From Chloroflexia bacterium (GTDB lineage Bacteria; Chloroflexota; Chloroflexia; Thermomicrobiales; UBA6265): 11,343 bases of DNA. Positions 1 to 6,140 of the stretch are shown piece after piece. Position 1 is the stretch's first letter, and the number at the start of each line of letters is the position of its first letter. The position numbers and the translations under genes are program-made. Location of the stretch: positions 1-11,343 of the forward strand of contig JAUIGA010000068.1 in assembly GCA_030430125.1 (NCBI GenBank). Direction: 5' to 3'. The notes under the pieces are model-generated. The model did not search any database, was not told the origin of the DNA, and saw nothing but the letters and a program-made list of their open reading frames with translations.

Positions 1-2
1 TG

Positions 3-509
3 GATGCGACCCGCCTCCACGCAGGCATTCTCGTCGCGCTGGGTTGCGCGATCCTGCTCTGGTATCTCCTCTTCCGTACGTCGTTCGGATTCAAGGTTCG
101 CACCGTAGGTCTGTCACGCGGAGCTGCAAATTATTCCGGCATCTCCTGGAAAAGCGTGTTCGTCATATCGATGGCCCTCTCGGGTCTCCTGGCCGGCCTC
201 GCCGGCGCCGGCGAGGCCCTGGGCCTCCACGGGCGGCATCTTGCGGTGCCGCCCGGTTACGGCTTCACGGCAATCGCGGTCGGACTGGTCGGCCGCAACC
301 ATCCGATCGCCATCATTCCGTCAGCGCTGCTCTTCGGTGCCTTGAGCGCAGGCGCACCCGCCATGCAGGCCGACGCCGGTGTGTCATCCGAGATTGTGCT
401 CGTTTTGCAGGGGTTGGTCATTCTCGCGGTCGCCGCCTTCGCCTCTGCATACCGCATACCTGGGCTGCGCCGCCTGGCAATGCCTCGCATGTCGTCCGGA
501 CGCATCTGA
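3..509 (+). CDS. ABC transporter permease, nucleoside/simple-sugar type (3' part)
   Basis: The 5' end lies outside the window; 168 C-terminal residues are visible. This is an inner-membrane permease of the BPD_transp_2 family (YufP/NupB type, used with BMP-family lipoproteins for nucleosides and related compounds). Seen: a hydrophobic helix at visible residues 8-24, then a cytoplasmic coupling segment (RTVGLSRGAANYSGI, about 33-47). The family signature around 59-74 (LSGLLAGLAGAGEALG) and GYGFTAIAVGLVGRNHP (85-101) follow, with two more hydrophobic helices to the C-terminus. It precedes a second, homologous permease by 36 nt, the usual arrangement for the two permeases of one heterodimeric transporter. 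The family call is firm; the substrate is inferred from the family and the neighbouring molybdenum hydroxylase. Confidence 0.88.
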   Translation, partial: DATRLHAGILVALGCAILLWYLLFRTSFGFKVRTVGLSRGAANYSGISWKSVFVISMALSGLLAGLAGAGEALGLHGRHLAVPPGYGFTAIAVGLVGRNHPIAIIPSALLFGALSAGAPAMQADAGVSSEIVLVLQGLVILAVAAFASAYRIPGLRRLAMPRMSSGRI

Positions 510-545
510 TTCCGGTATGAACCACCGTACGGGGGAGAACACCTG

Positions 546-1430
546 GTGAGCGACTTCTTCACGATGGCCCTGGTCACGGCCACACTTCGCATGACCACAC
601 CGCTGCTCTTCGCGGCGCTCGGCGGCGTGCTCTCGGAGCGGTCCGGCGTGATCAACATCGCTCTCGAAGGGATGATGCTCACCGGCGCGTTCTTCGCCGT
701 AGCGGGTACATGGTGGACCGGCAGCCCGTGGCTGGGACTCGTGATCGGCGTGCTCAGCGCCGGGGTCGCCGCCTCCATCCATGCGTACTGGAGCATCACC
801 CTGCGGGGCAACCAGATCGTTGCCGGCACAGCCGTCAACCTCATCGCCGCCGGGTTGACCGCCTTCCTGATCCAGACCATCTGGGGCCAGGCGGGCGGCT
901 CCGCGTCCGTGGAGAAGCTGCCGAACATCGCCAGCGGTGTGAACGTGCTGTTGCCGGTCGCCTTCCTGCTCGTACCCGTCGTGCACATCTTCCTGTTCCG
1001 CACGAAGCAGGGTCTCCACCTGCAGTCGGCAGGGGAACACCCGCAGGCGGCGGAAAGCGTGGGTATCGACGTCACCCGTAATCGGTACGTCGCGGTGATC
1101 GCCAGCGGACTGCTGGCCGGACTCGGCGGCGCGTTCCTGTCGATTGGCGACCTGTCCTACTTCACGCTGGACATGACCGCCGGGCGCGGGTTCATCGCGC
1201 TCGCGGCGGTCATCTTTGGCGGATGGACCCCAATCGGCGCGATGCTCGCGGCGCTCCTGTTCGGCGCATCACAGGCCGTGCAGATCCAGGCACAGGCCAC
1301 GGCAGACTTCCCCATCTCCACCGACCTTCTGCTCGCCTTCCCCTACCTGCTGACGCTGATCGCTGTCACCGGACTCATCCGCGTATCCACCCCACCCGCG
1401 GGACTGGGCACCCACGCCACCGCACATTGA
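546..1430 (+). CDS. ABC transporter permease, nucleoside/simple-sugar type (second subunit)
   Basis: This 294-residue integral membrane protein is the partner permease (YufQ/NupC type) of the gene before it. The GTG start at 546 is preceded by GGGGGAG at 531-537, 8 nt away, which supports it. Seen: about eight or nine hydrophobic segments; the family motif SGVINIALEGMMLTGAFF at residues 33-50; and a coupling region near 163-183 (GEHPQAAESVGIDVTRNRY). After this come ASGLLAGLGGAFLSIG (186-201) and TAGRGFIALAAVIFGGWTP (211-229), matching the conserved C-terminal half of this family. Length is normal. Known of the family: transport of nucleosides, or in some bacteria other purine-like compounds, energised by a NupA/YufO-type ATPase not seen here. 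The substrate cannot be read from this sequence. Confidence 0.9.
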   Translation: MSDFFTMALVTATLRMTTPLLFAALGGVLSERSGVINIALEGMMLTGAFFAVAGTWWTGSPWLGLVIGVLSAGVAASIHAYWSITLRGNQIVAGTAVNLIAAGLTAFLIQTIWGQAGGSASVEKLPNIASGVNVLLPVAFLLVPVVHIFLFRTKQGLHLQSAGEHPQAAESVGIDVTRNRYVAVIASGLLAGLGGAFLSIGDLSYFTLDMTAGRGFIALAAVIFGGWTPIGAMLAALLFGASQAVQIQAQATADFPISTDLLLAFPYLLTLIAVTGLIRVSTPPAGLGTHATAH

Positions 1431-1434
1431 TCCC

Positions 1435-1456
1435 GAGACCGGGTGGCGACCGTCTC
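1435..1456 (+). terminator. Possible weak terminator hairpin after the permeases
   Basis: GAGAC (1435-1439) pairs with GTCTC (1452-1456). Inside, GGT pairs with ACC across a GGCG loop, leaving a 2-nt bulge. It starts 4 nt after the permease stop codon. No T-run follows, so it is at best a weak or Rho-assisted terminator. Confidence 0.3.
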
Positions 1457-1611
1457 CAGACGCCAGGGGCCACCCAGCAGTGGCGTTCGCCGGCACCGCA
1501 ACAGGCGCGCGGGACGAGACGGACCACCCGGATTGCACCTTGCCCCGGCCCCGGCCGACGGCGCACATTCTCCACCCGGCAGCAGGAAACGCGACGATGC
1601 GCCGTCGTTCC

Positions 1612-1620
1612 TGCTACGAT
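1612..1620 (+). promoter_or_regulatory. Candidate extended -10 promoter for the LuxR-type regulator
   Basis: TGCTACGAT fits the extended -10 pattern TGn-TAnnnT and lies about 65 nt before the regulator's ATG. No convincing -35 hexamer is visible 16-18 bp upstream. The 255-bp gap between the permease and the regulator suggests that the regulator has its own promoter. Confidence 0.35.
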
Positions 1621-1685
1621 GGAAACAGGAGTGTACCGGTCGCGCTCAGGCAGGGTGTCGCCGCGAGGCATGTGGGGCGGAGAAC

Positions 1686-2438
1686 ATGGATCAGGCAATC
1701 CGAATCCTGATAGTCGAACGCGAACCGTTGTTTCGGCGCGGTCTCGTGTCATGTATTCGTGAAAGCGAAGCGTTCGAGCTGGTCGAGGCGGTCGGTATGT
1801 TGGAAGACGCCATACGACTGTCTGAAGTACACACGCCGGAAGTGATCCTTGTTGGCACCATCGCCCAGGGCGTATCCCCGGTGGACGGCGCAGCCAATCT
1901 GCGGAAACGGCACTCCACGGCGACCACGATCGTGATATCGCCGTTGGAAAGCGACGACGAGTTGTTCGCCGCGATCCGGGCCGGAGTTTCGGCATATTGT
2001 GGCCGCGACATCGATGAACCCGAGCTCTACAGCCTTATCCGTCGTTCGGCGACGGGCGAATATGTAATCAACGAGCAACTCCTGTCTAAACCCTACGTCG
2101 CCGCCAGGGTGCTGGACCAGTTTCGGGCCACCGCGCAGCACGAGCCGCGCCTCGACGAGTCGTTCATGCCGCTCACCGAACGCGAGCTTGAAATCCTCCG
2201 CAATGTCAGCTCCGGGCTTACCAACTCCGAGATCGGCTATGCCCTCGGGATCAGCTCCCAAACCGTCAAGAATCACGTCACCTCAATCCTGCGCAAGCTG
2301 GCCGTCAACGACCGCACCCAGGCCGTCGTCACCGCACTGCGCCACGGGTGGCTGTCGATCGATGACGATGACCGGGTAGATGCCGTCACATACCACGAAT
2401 CGGCCGGGACAGGTGTCAGGCGTCAGCAGGGCCATTGA
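1686..2438 (+). CDS. LuxR/NarL-family response regulator with degenerate receiver domain
   Basis: This 250-residue cytoplasmic DNA-binding regulator has a CheY-like receiver fold at about residues 5-125 and a LuxR/GerE helix-turn-helix at about 161-215. The HTH is canonical: LTERELEILRNVSSGLTNSEI (163-183) followed by GISSQTVKNHVTSILRKL (188-205). The ATG start at 1686 has a purine-rich GGGGCGGAG just upstream (1674-1682) and gives a receiver beginning normally at IRILIV. The receiver is unusual: the phospho-acceptor Asp position is Gly57 (ILVGTI instead of the usual VLMDI), one of the two acidic-pocket residues is Arg12 (VER instead of VDD), and the conserved Lys is Arg107. Phosphorylation-independent control is therefore likely. 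No histidine kinase is adjacent. Its position suggests control of the transporter and molybdenum hydroxylase, but that is inference. Confidence 0.88.
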   Translation: MDQAIRILIVEREPLFRRGLVSCIRESEAFELVEAVGMLEDAIRLSEVHTPEVILVGTIAQGVSPVDGAANLRKRHSTATTIVISPLESDDELFAAIRAGVSAYCGRDIDEPELYSLIRRSATGEYVINEQLLSKPYVAARVLDQFRATAQHEPRLDESFMPLTERELEILRNVSSGLTNSEIGYALGISSQTVKNHVTSILRKLAVNDRTQAVVTALRHGWLSIDDDDRVDAVTYHESAGTGVRRQQGH

Positions 2439-2493
2439 CGGAACCGCCGCATGGCGGCACCATTGTCCTCAATGTTCATTCGCAGGAAAACGA

Positions 2494-2521
2494 CCCGCCC
2501 GCGCAGCATGTTCCGGGCGGG
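2494..2521 (+). promoter_or_regulatory. GC-rich hairpin between regulator and hydroxylase gene
   Basis: CCCGCCCG (2494-2501) and CGGGCGGG (2514-2521) form a perfect 8-bp GC stem with a 12-nt loop. It lies in the 116-nt gap between the regulator stop and the hydroxylase start and ends 18 nt before the latter's Shine-Dalgarno sequence. No T-run follows, so it may be an attenuator-like or mRNA-stabilising structure rather than an intrinsic terminator. A smaller CCGCC-GCAT-GGCGG hairpin precedes it at 2444-2457. Confidence 0.45.
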
Positions 2522-2539
2522 CGATCGACCACATTTGGT

Positions 2540-2544
2540 GGAGG
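2540..2544 (+). promoter_or_regulatory. Shine-Dalgarno deciding the hydroxylase start
   Basis: GGAGG is 10 nt before the ATG at 2555. The frame is open back to a TTG at 2435, but that start has no ribosome-binding site and would add 40 residues not typical of the family. The ATG is therefore preferred. Confidence 0.6.
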
Positions 2545-2554
2545 CGACGCAGCA

Positions 2555-4909
2555 ATGGTACTGAGCAAGATGGTTGGCGCGCGCGTACGACGCAAGGAAG
2601 ACCCTCGCCTGATTACCGGCAGCTCGACCTATGTCGATGACGTACGCCTGCCCGGGATGACCTATCTCGCCTTTGCCCGCAGTCCCTACGCGCACGGGGT
2701 GATCACCAACATCGATACCTCCGCGGCAGCGGCACTTCCCGGCGTGGTCGCCACGCTGACCTATGACGACCTGGCGGGGATCATGGCCGAGGTTGCAGGC
2801 GAGGCGCAGGGGGAAACGTCGGGCGAAGAGCCCGGCGAAGACGAGGTCGACGACATTCCCGTCCCATCCATCCTTCCCCTTGCCCAGAACAAGGTGCGGT
2901 ATGTCGGTCAGCCCGTGGCCGCCGTTATCGCCGAAAGCCGAGCGGTTGCCGAGGATGCCGCCGAGCTGATCGAGATCGAGATCGATCCGCTGGACGTGGT
3001 CACCGACGTCTTCGATGCGATCGCCGATGGCGCGCCACGAATCTACGACGAAGCGCCTGGGAACATCGCTGTGCGATTCGGTGGCAAGCGGGGCGGCGAC
3101 ACAGATCCTGCATTCGCCTCGGCTCCAATCACCATCAAGCAGCGCATCCGCAGCCAGCGCGTGAACGCCGTGCCGATGGAGCCACGTGGCGTGGTTGCCA
3201 CGCGCGATGCCGTCACGGGTGGCCTGACATTCTGGACCAGCACGCAGGCGCCGCACTGGAACCGGAACGCGATCGCGAAGGCACTCGGACTGAGCCAGGG
3301 GCAGGTACGCTGCATCGCGCCCGAGGTCGGCGGGGGCTTCGGCCAGAAGATCGGCGCCTACCCCGAGGACTACGTCGTCACCGCCGCGGCCTGGCATCTC
3401 AATGTCCCGGTGAAGTGGATCGAGACCCGATCCGAGAACATGCTGTCCAGCAGCCACGGCCGCAACCAGTGGGCCGATATGGAAGCGGCTGCCGACGAGA
3501 CCGGCAAGATTCTCGCGCTGCGTGCCCACGTTTGGGTTGACTGCGGCGGATTTCCCAAGGGCCTCGACCTCGGCAGCTCAACCTGGATCATGGCCACCGG
3601 TTGCTACGACATCCCTGCTCTCGACTATGTCGTCGAAGGCGTCTACACCAACACTGGCGGCAATGGCGCCTACCGTGGCGCCGGTCGACCGGAAGCCGCG
3701 TACTACATCGAGCGGGTTGCCGACCTCATCGCCGACGCGGCCGGGCTCGATCCCGTCGAGGTGCGCCGCCGCAACTTCATCCAGCCCGAGCAGTTTCCCT
3801 TCCGCACCCTCACCGGGCTGCGCTACGACAGCGGCGAATACGAGAAACCGCTGGACAAGGCACTGGAGCTGGCCGACTACGCCGGGTTGCGACGTCAGCA
3901 GGCCGAGCTGCGCGAGCAGGGACGCTACCTGGGGATCGGAATGGCGTCATACGTCGAGATTTGTGGCTTCGGGCCGTACGAGAGCTCGACCGTACGCGTC
4001 GAGCCGAGCGGTGATGTCTCGATCTTCACCGGCATCTCGCCACACGGCCAGGGCCAGGAAACGACCTTCGCCCAGATGGCCGCCGACCACATCGGCGCCG
4101 ACTTCGAAAGCGTCGTCGTCCATCACGGCGACACCGGCAACACCCCGCAGGGCAACGGCACCATGGGCAGCCGCGGTCTCGCTGTCGGCGGCGCGGCGCT
4201 GATGATCTCGTTGAACAAGATCCAGGACAAGGCAAAACGTATCGCCGCGCACCTGCTGGAAGCCTCGGTCGACGACATCGAGCTCGAAGATGGCACCTAT
4301 CGCGTGCGGGGCGTCCCGGAAGGCGGCGTCACCCTCGCCGATATCGCCGACAACGCCTACAGCGGGAACCTGCCGGACGACATCGACGCCGGACTGGAGT
4401 CGACCGATTTCTTCCGGCCGTCGGACACGACCTTCCCGTTCGGCACCCACATCGCGGTTGTCGAGGTGCTGCCGGACACGGGCGATGTGGTGTGGCAACG
4501 GTATATCTCGGTCGACGACTGCGGGCCGATAATCAGCCCGATGCTCGTCACCGGGCAGGTCCACGGCGGTCTCGCCCAAGGGATCGGGCAGGCGCTTCTG
4601 GAAGACATGCACTACGACGAGTACGGCGAACTGATCACCGGGACGCTGAATGACTACACGGTCCCCAAGGCACATCACTTCCCGATGTTCGAGTCCCACC
4701 ACACCACAACGCCGACAGACATCAACCCGATGGGCGTGAAGGGAATCGGCGAGGCGGCGACGATCGGCGCGACACCGGCGACGGCAAACGCCGTGATCGA
4801 CGCGCTGGAGCCGTTCGGGATCACCCACCTCGACGTGCCGATGACCCCGCAGCGGGTCTGGCAGGCGATCCAGGATGCCACCGGAGGGTCGACCCAGGCG
4901 GCAGACTAG
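2555..4909 (+). CDS. Xanthine dehydrogenase-family molybdopterin-binding (large) subunit
   Basis: This 784-residue protein is the catalytic molybdenum-cofactor subunit of a XDH/CoxL-like hydroxylase, which inserts water-derived oxygen into aromatic heterocycles or aldehydes. Seen: an N-terminal Ald_Xan_dh_C-type domain (about residues 15-165, starting RRKEDPRLITG), then the MoCo-binding domain. Family motifs are GGGFGQKIGAYPED (259-272), GAYRGAGR (371-378), HGQGQETTFAQ (497-507) and GVKGIGEAATIGA (727-739), with Glu733 at the expected catalytic base position. The AYRGAGR loop is the form II/XDH-like type, not the AYRCSFR loop of true CO dehydrogenase. Residues about 79-101 form an acidic, Gly-rich insertion. 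The FAD and [2Fe-2S] subunits are not downstream; they may lie left of the window or elsewhere. The neighbouring nucleoside-type permeases make a purine-like substrate plausible but unproven. Confidence 0.92.
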   Translation: MVLSKMVGARVRRKEDPRLITGSSTYVDDVRLPGMTYLAFARSPYAHGVITNIDTSAAAALPGVVATLTYDDLAGIMAEVAGEAQGETSGEEPGEDEVDDIPVPSILPLAQNKVRYVGQPVAAVIAESRAVAEDAAELIEIEIDPLDVVTDVFDAIADGAPRIYDEAPGNIAVRFGGKRGGDTDPAFASAPITIKQRIRSQRVNAVPMEPRGVVATRDAVTGGLTFWTSTQAPHWNRNAIAKALGLSQGQVRCIAPEVGGGFGQKIGAYPEDYVVTAAAWHLNVPVKWIETRSENMLSSSHGRNQWADMEAAADETGKILALRAHVWVDCGGFPKGLDLGSSTWIMATGCYDIPALDYVVEGVYTNTGGNGAYRGAGRPEAAYYIERVADLIADAAGLDPVEVRRRNFIQPEQFPFRTLTGLRYDSGEYEKPLDKALELADYAGLRRQQAELREQGRYLGIGMASYVEICGFGPYESSTVRVEPSGDVSIFTGISPHGQGQETTFAQMAADHIGADFESVVVHHGDTGNTPQGNGTMGSRGLAVGGAALMISLNKIQDKAKRIAAHLLEASVDDIELEDGTYRVRGVPEGGVTLADIADNAYSGNLPDDIDAGLESTDFFRPSDTTFPFGTHIAVVEVLPDTGDVVWQRYISVDDCGPIISPMLVTGQVHGGLAQGIGQALLEDMHYDEYGELITGTLNDYTVPKAHHFPMFESHHTTTPTDINPMGVKGIGEAATIGATPATANAVIDALEPFGITHLDVPMTPQRVWQAIQDATGGSTQAAD

Positions 4910-5270
4910 CAGGCGGTGGCCGACAGAATCGCTGCGGCAGGGTCATGGGCGAACATCCCATGACCCCTTCACCGTGCAGAAATGCACCCGGCGACCGAGG
5001 CACGAACCCCGATGGCACCATCTCCCTCCAGCGTGGCAGCACCGCCTTTCGCGACCACTGGCTGTAGCGTTGCGTCAGCTTCATCGGTGACTCGCTTGGC
5101 GGCGTGTCGCTGCTGTTTGTGACCGGCGAGTGAAGCGGGACAAGAATATTGCATCAGGAACCCGTCTCGTAGCTCCGTGTCTGTATTCAACCAACGCTGT
5201 GGTTTCGAACATGCTGCCGGGCTGGCTCGGTGGCGGATGTATGATGGTGATGCCACGAGGAGGTGCCGCC
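4910..5270. other. 361-bp intergenic stretch
   Basis: This stretch holds the terminator-like hairpin at 4940-4966 and otherwise no convincing gene; the short open frames on both strands lack a ribosome-binding site and recognisable motifs. A TATGAT hexamer at 5240-5245, 25 nt before the DUF433 gene, is a possible -10 element, but no good -35 is seen. The sequence from about 4970 to 5230 is unexplained. Confidence 0.5.
4940..4966 (+). terminator. Strong hairpin terminator after the hydroxylase gene
   Basis: GGGTCATGGG (4940-4949) and CCCATGACCC (4957-4966) form a perfect 10-bp stem with a 7-nt loop, 30 nt after the stop codon. The tail is CTTC rather than a T-run. Position and stem strength favour transcription termination or mRNA 3'-end protection. 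Confidence 0.6.
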
Positions 5271-5492
5271 ATGGCGATCGATACCCTGCGTTCAGTCCTG
5301 GTATCCCGTGATCCAGAAGTTCACAGTGGGGACGCGGTATTTGCAGGTACCCGTGTGCCGGTCGAAACATTGGTCGACTGGCTCCAGGGCGGAGATACTA
5401 TCAATGACTTCCTTGAGAACTACCCGTCCGTGCGCCCGGAACAGGTGATGGCGGCATTGGAGTTGCTCCGCGATCTACTGTTATCGAAGTGA
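5271..5492 (+). CDS. DUF433 family protein (predicted antitoxin)
   Basis: This small protein of 73 residues is normal for DUF433. The ATG at 5271 follows a strong GAGGAGG (5257-5263) by 7 nt; the longer open frame upstream has no comparable signal. Seen: the family pattern SRDPEVHSGDAVFAGTRVPV (12-31), where GTRVPV is the hallmark, then LVDWLQGGDTINDFLENYP (34-52) and a C-terminal helix VRPEQVMAALELLRDLL (54-70). Known of the family: a winged-helix-like fold, often encoded before a PIN-like DUF5615 protein and predicted to be the antitoxin of that pair. The same arrangement is seen here, with stop and next start overlapping as GTGA. DNA-binding autoregulation is likely but not shown. Confidence 0.88.
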   Translation: MAIDTLRSVLVSRDPEVHSGDAVFAGTRVPVETLVDWLQGGDTINDFLENYPSVRPEQVMAALELLRDLLLSK

Positions 5493-5843
5493 AGGTACTG
5501 CTGGACGAGGACGTCCCACACGCACTCAGGAACGAGTTGCCAGACCATGACACCCTGACCGTTAGATACGTCGGCTGGTCCGGTGTGAAAAATGGCGTCT
5601 TGCTTGGCCTGGCGGTTGCTGCCGAGTTCGACGTTTTCGTCACCTGCGGCCGCCGCCCGCGACATGCCGAAAATGAGCCATGTTGCCATCCTCGCCACGA
5701 ATGGCGCGGACGGCTATGCGCAGGTGACCTCGATGTGGTTTCTTGTTGAGGGGGACATTTCGATCGCAGCCTCACTCAACACCACTCGCCAAGAGCTGAA
5801 GAGTCTGAAGCAATTACCCGAATCGATACGCTTCTGCTGTTGA
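5489..5843 (+). pseudogene. DUF5615 PIN-like toxin gene, apparently frameshifted
   Basis: GTG at 5489 overlaps the DUF433 stop codon. The first about 52 residues match DUF5615: MKVLLDEDVPHALRNELPDH with the N-terminal acidic cluster (Asp6, Glu7, Asp8), then VRYVGWSGVKNGVLLGLA (25-42) and FDVFVT (47-52). The family should then read roughly TaDrdmPkqqn. In this frame it instead becomes TCGRRPRHAENEPC and stops at 5749. The expected continuation appears in the next frame (ARDMPKMSHVAILATNGAD, about 5655-5711), which stays open to 5843. The switch falls in the GCC-rich run at about 5646-5660, suggesting a short insertion by slippage. Even in the second frame the C-terminus does not resemble the family and a few residues after MPK are missing. 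A decayed toxin is most likely; a sequencing error is the alternative. Confidence 0.65.
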
Positions 5844-5864
5844 GCCCGACGATCCATACCGGAA

Positions 5865-5900
5865 GGTCGAGATCAGGGCGCATGCGCCCTGATCTCGACC
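5865..5900. terminator. Perfect 36-nt palindrome between convergent genes
   Basis: The segment equals its own reverse complement over all 36 nt: it begins GGTCGAGATCAGGGCGCA and the second half is its exact complement, centred on GCGCATGCGC. As RNA it would form a stem of about 16 bp with a 4-nt loop on either strand. It starts 22 nt after the last stop codon of the DUF5615 remnant and lies 240 bp beyond the argH stop on the other side, so a bidirectional terminator is the simplest role. No T-run flanks it. The remaining sequence up to 6140 shows no convincing gene. Confidence 0.55.
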
Positions 5901-6140
5901 GAACCCCGACAACGCCTGTGCCGATCTTGGCGATGCGACGTACGGCACCGACATGCGCAAGATGCGCCGGACCGTCGAACCCAGGGAAAGAGTCCGGTTC
6001 GAACCGGTGGAGATGAGAATATTCGGATTGCGAACCGCATGATATCGGCTCATCTGAGCGACCGTTGAGGATGTCGTCGCGGATTGGTGCCTCTCACGAC
6101 CAGGCCGGACCAGGCAAAGTTCCGGCTGCTCATCGCGCTA

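Noticed and set aside
1443..1685. Upstream extension of the LuxR-type regulator from GTG at 1443.
   Set aside because: The extra 81 residues are Arg/Pro-rich with no domain, and the receiver fold begins right after the ATG at 1686.
2435..2554. TTG at 2435 overlapping the regulator stop as TTGA, a possible coupled start for the hydroxylase.
   Set aside because: No ribosome-binding site precedes it, and the added 40 residues would be encoded through the GC hairpin; the ATG at 2555 has GGAGG and gives the usual N-terminus.
2555..4909. Reading the hydroxylase as a true aerobic CO dehydrogenase large subunit (CoxL form I).
   Set aside because: The active-site loop is AYRGAGR rather than AYRCSFR, and coxM/coxS are not adjacent.
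5994..6007. CCGGTTCGAACCGG, which contains the GGTTCGAA seen in tRNA T-arms.
   Set aside because: It is a plain 14-nt palindrome; the 5-bp stem with 7-nt loop of a T-arm does not form, and no acceptor or anticodon arms lie upstream.
5899..6042. Open stretch in the + strand ending EMRIFGLRTA, possibly a gene remnant.
   Set aside because: Its only in-frame ATG (5953) leaves 29 residues, there is no ribosome-binding site, and no family was recognised.
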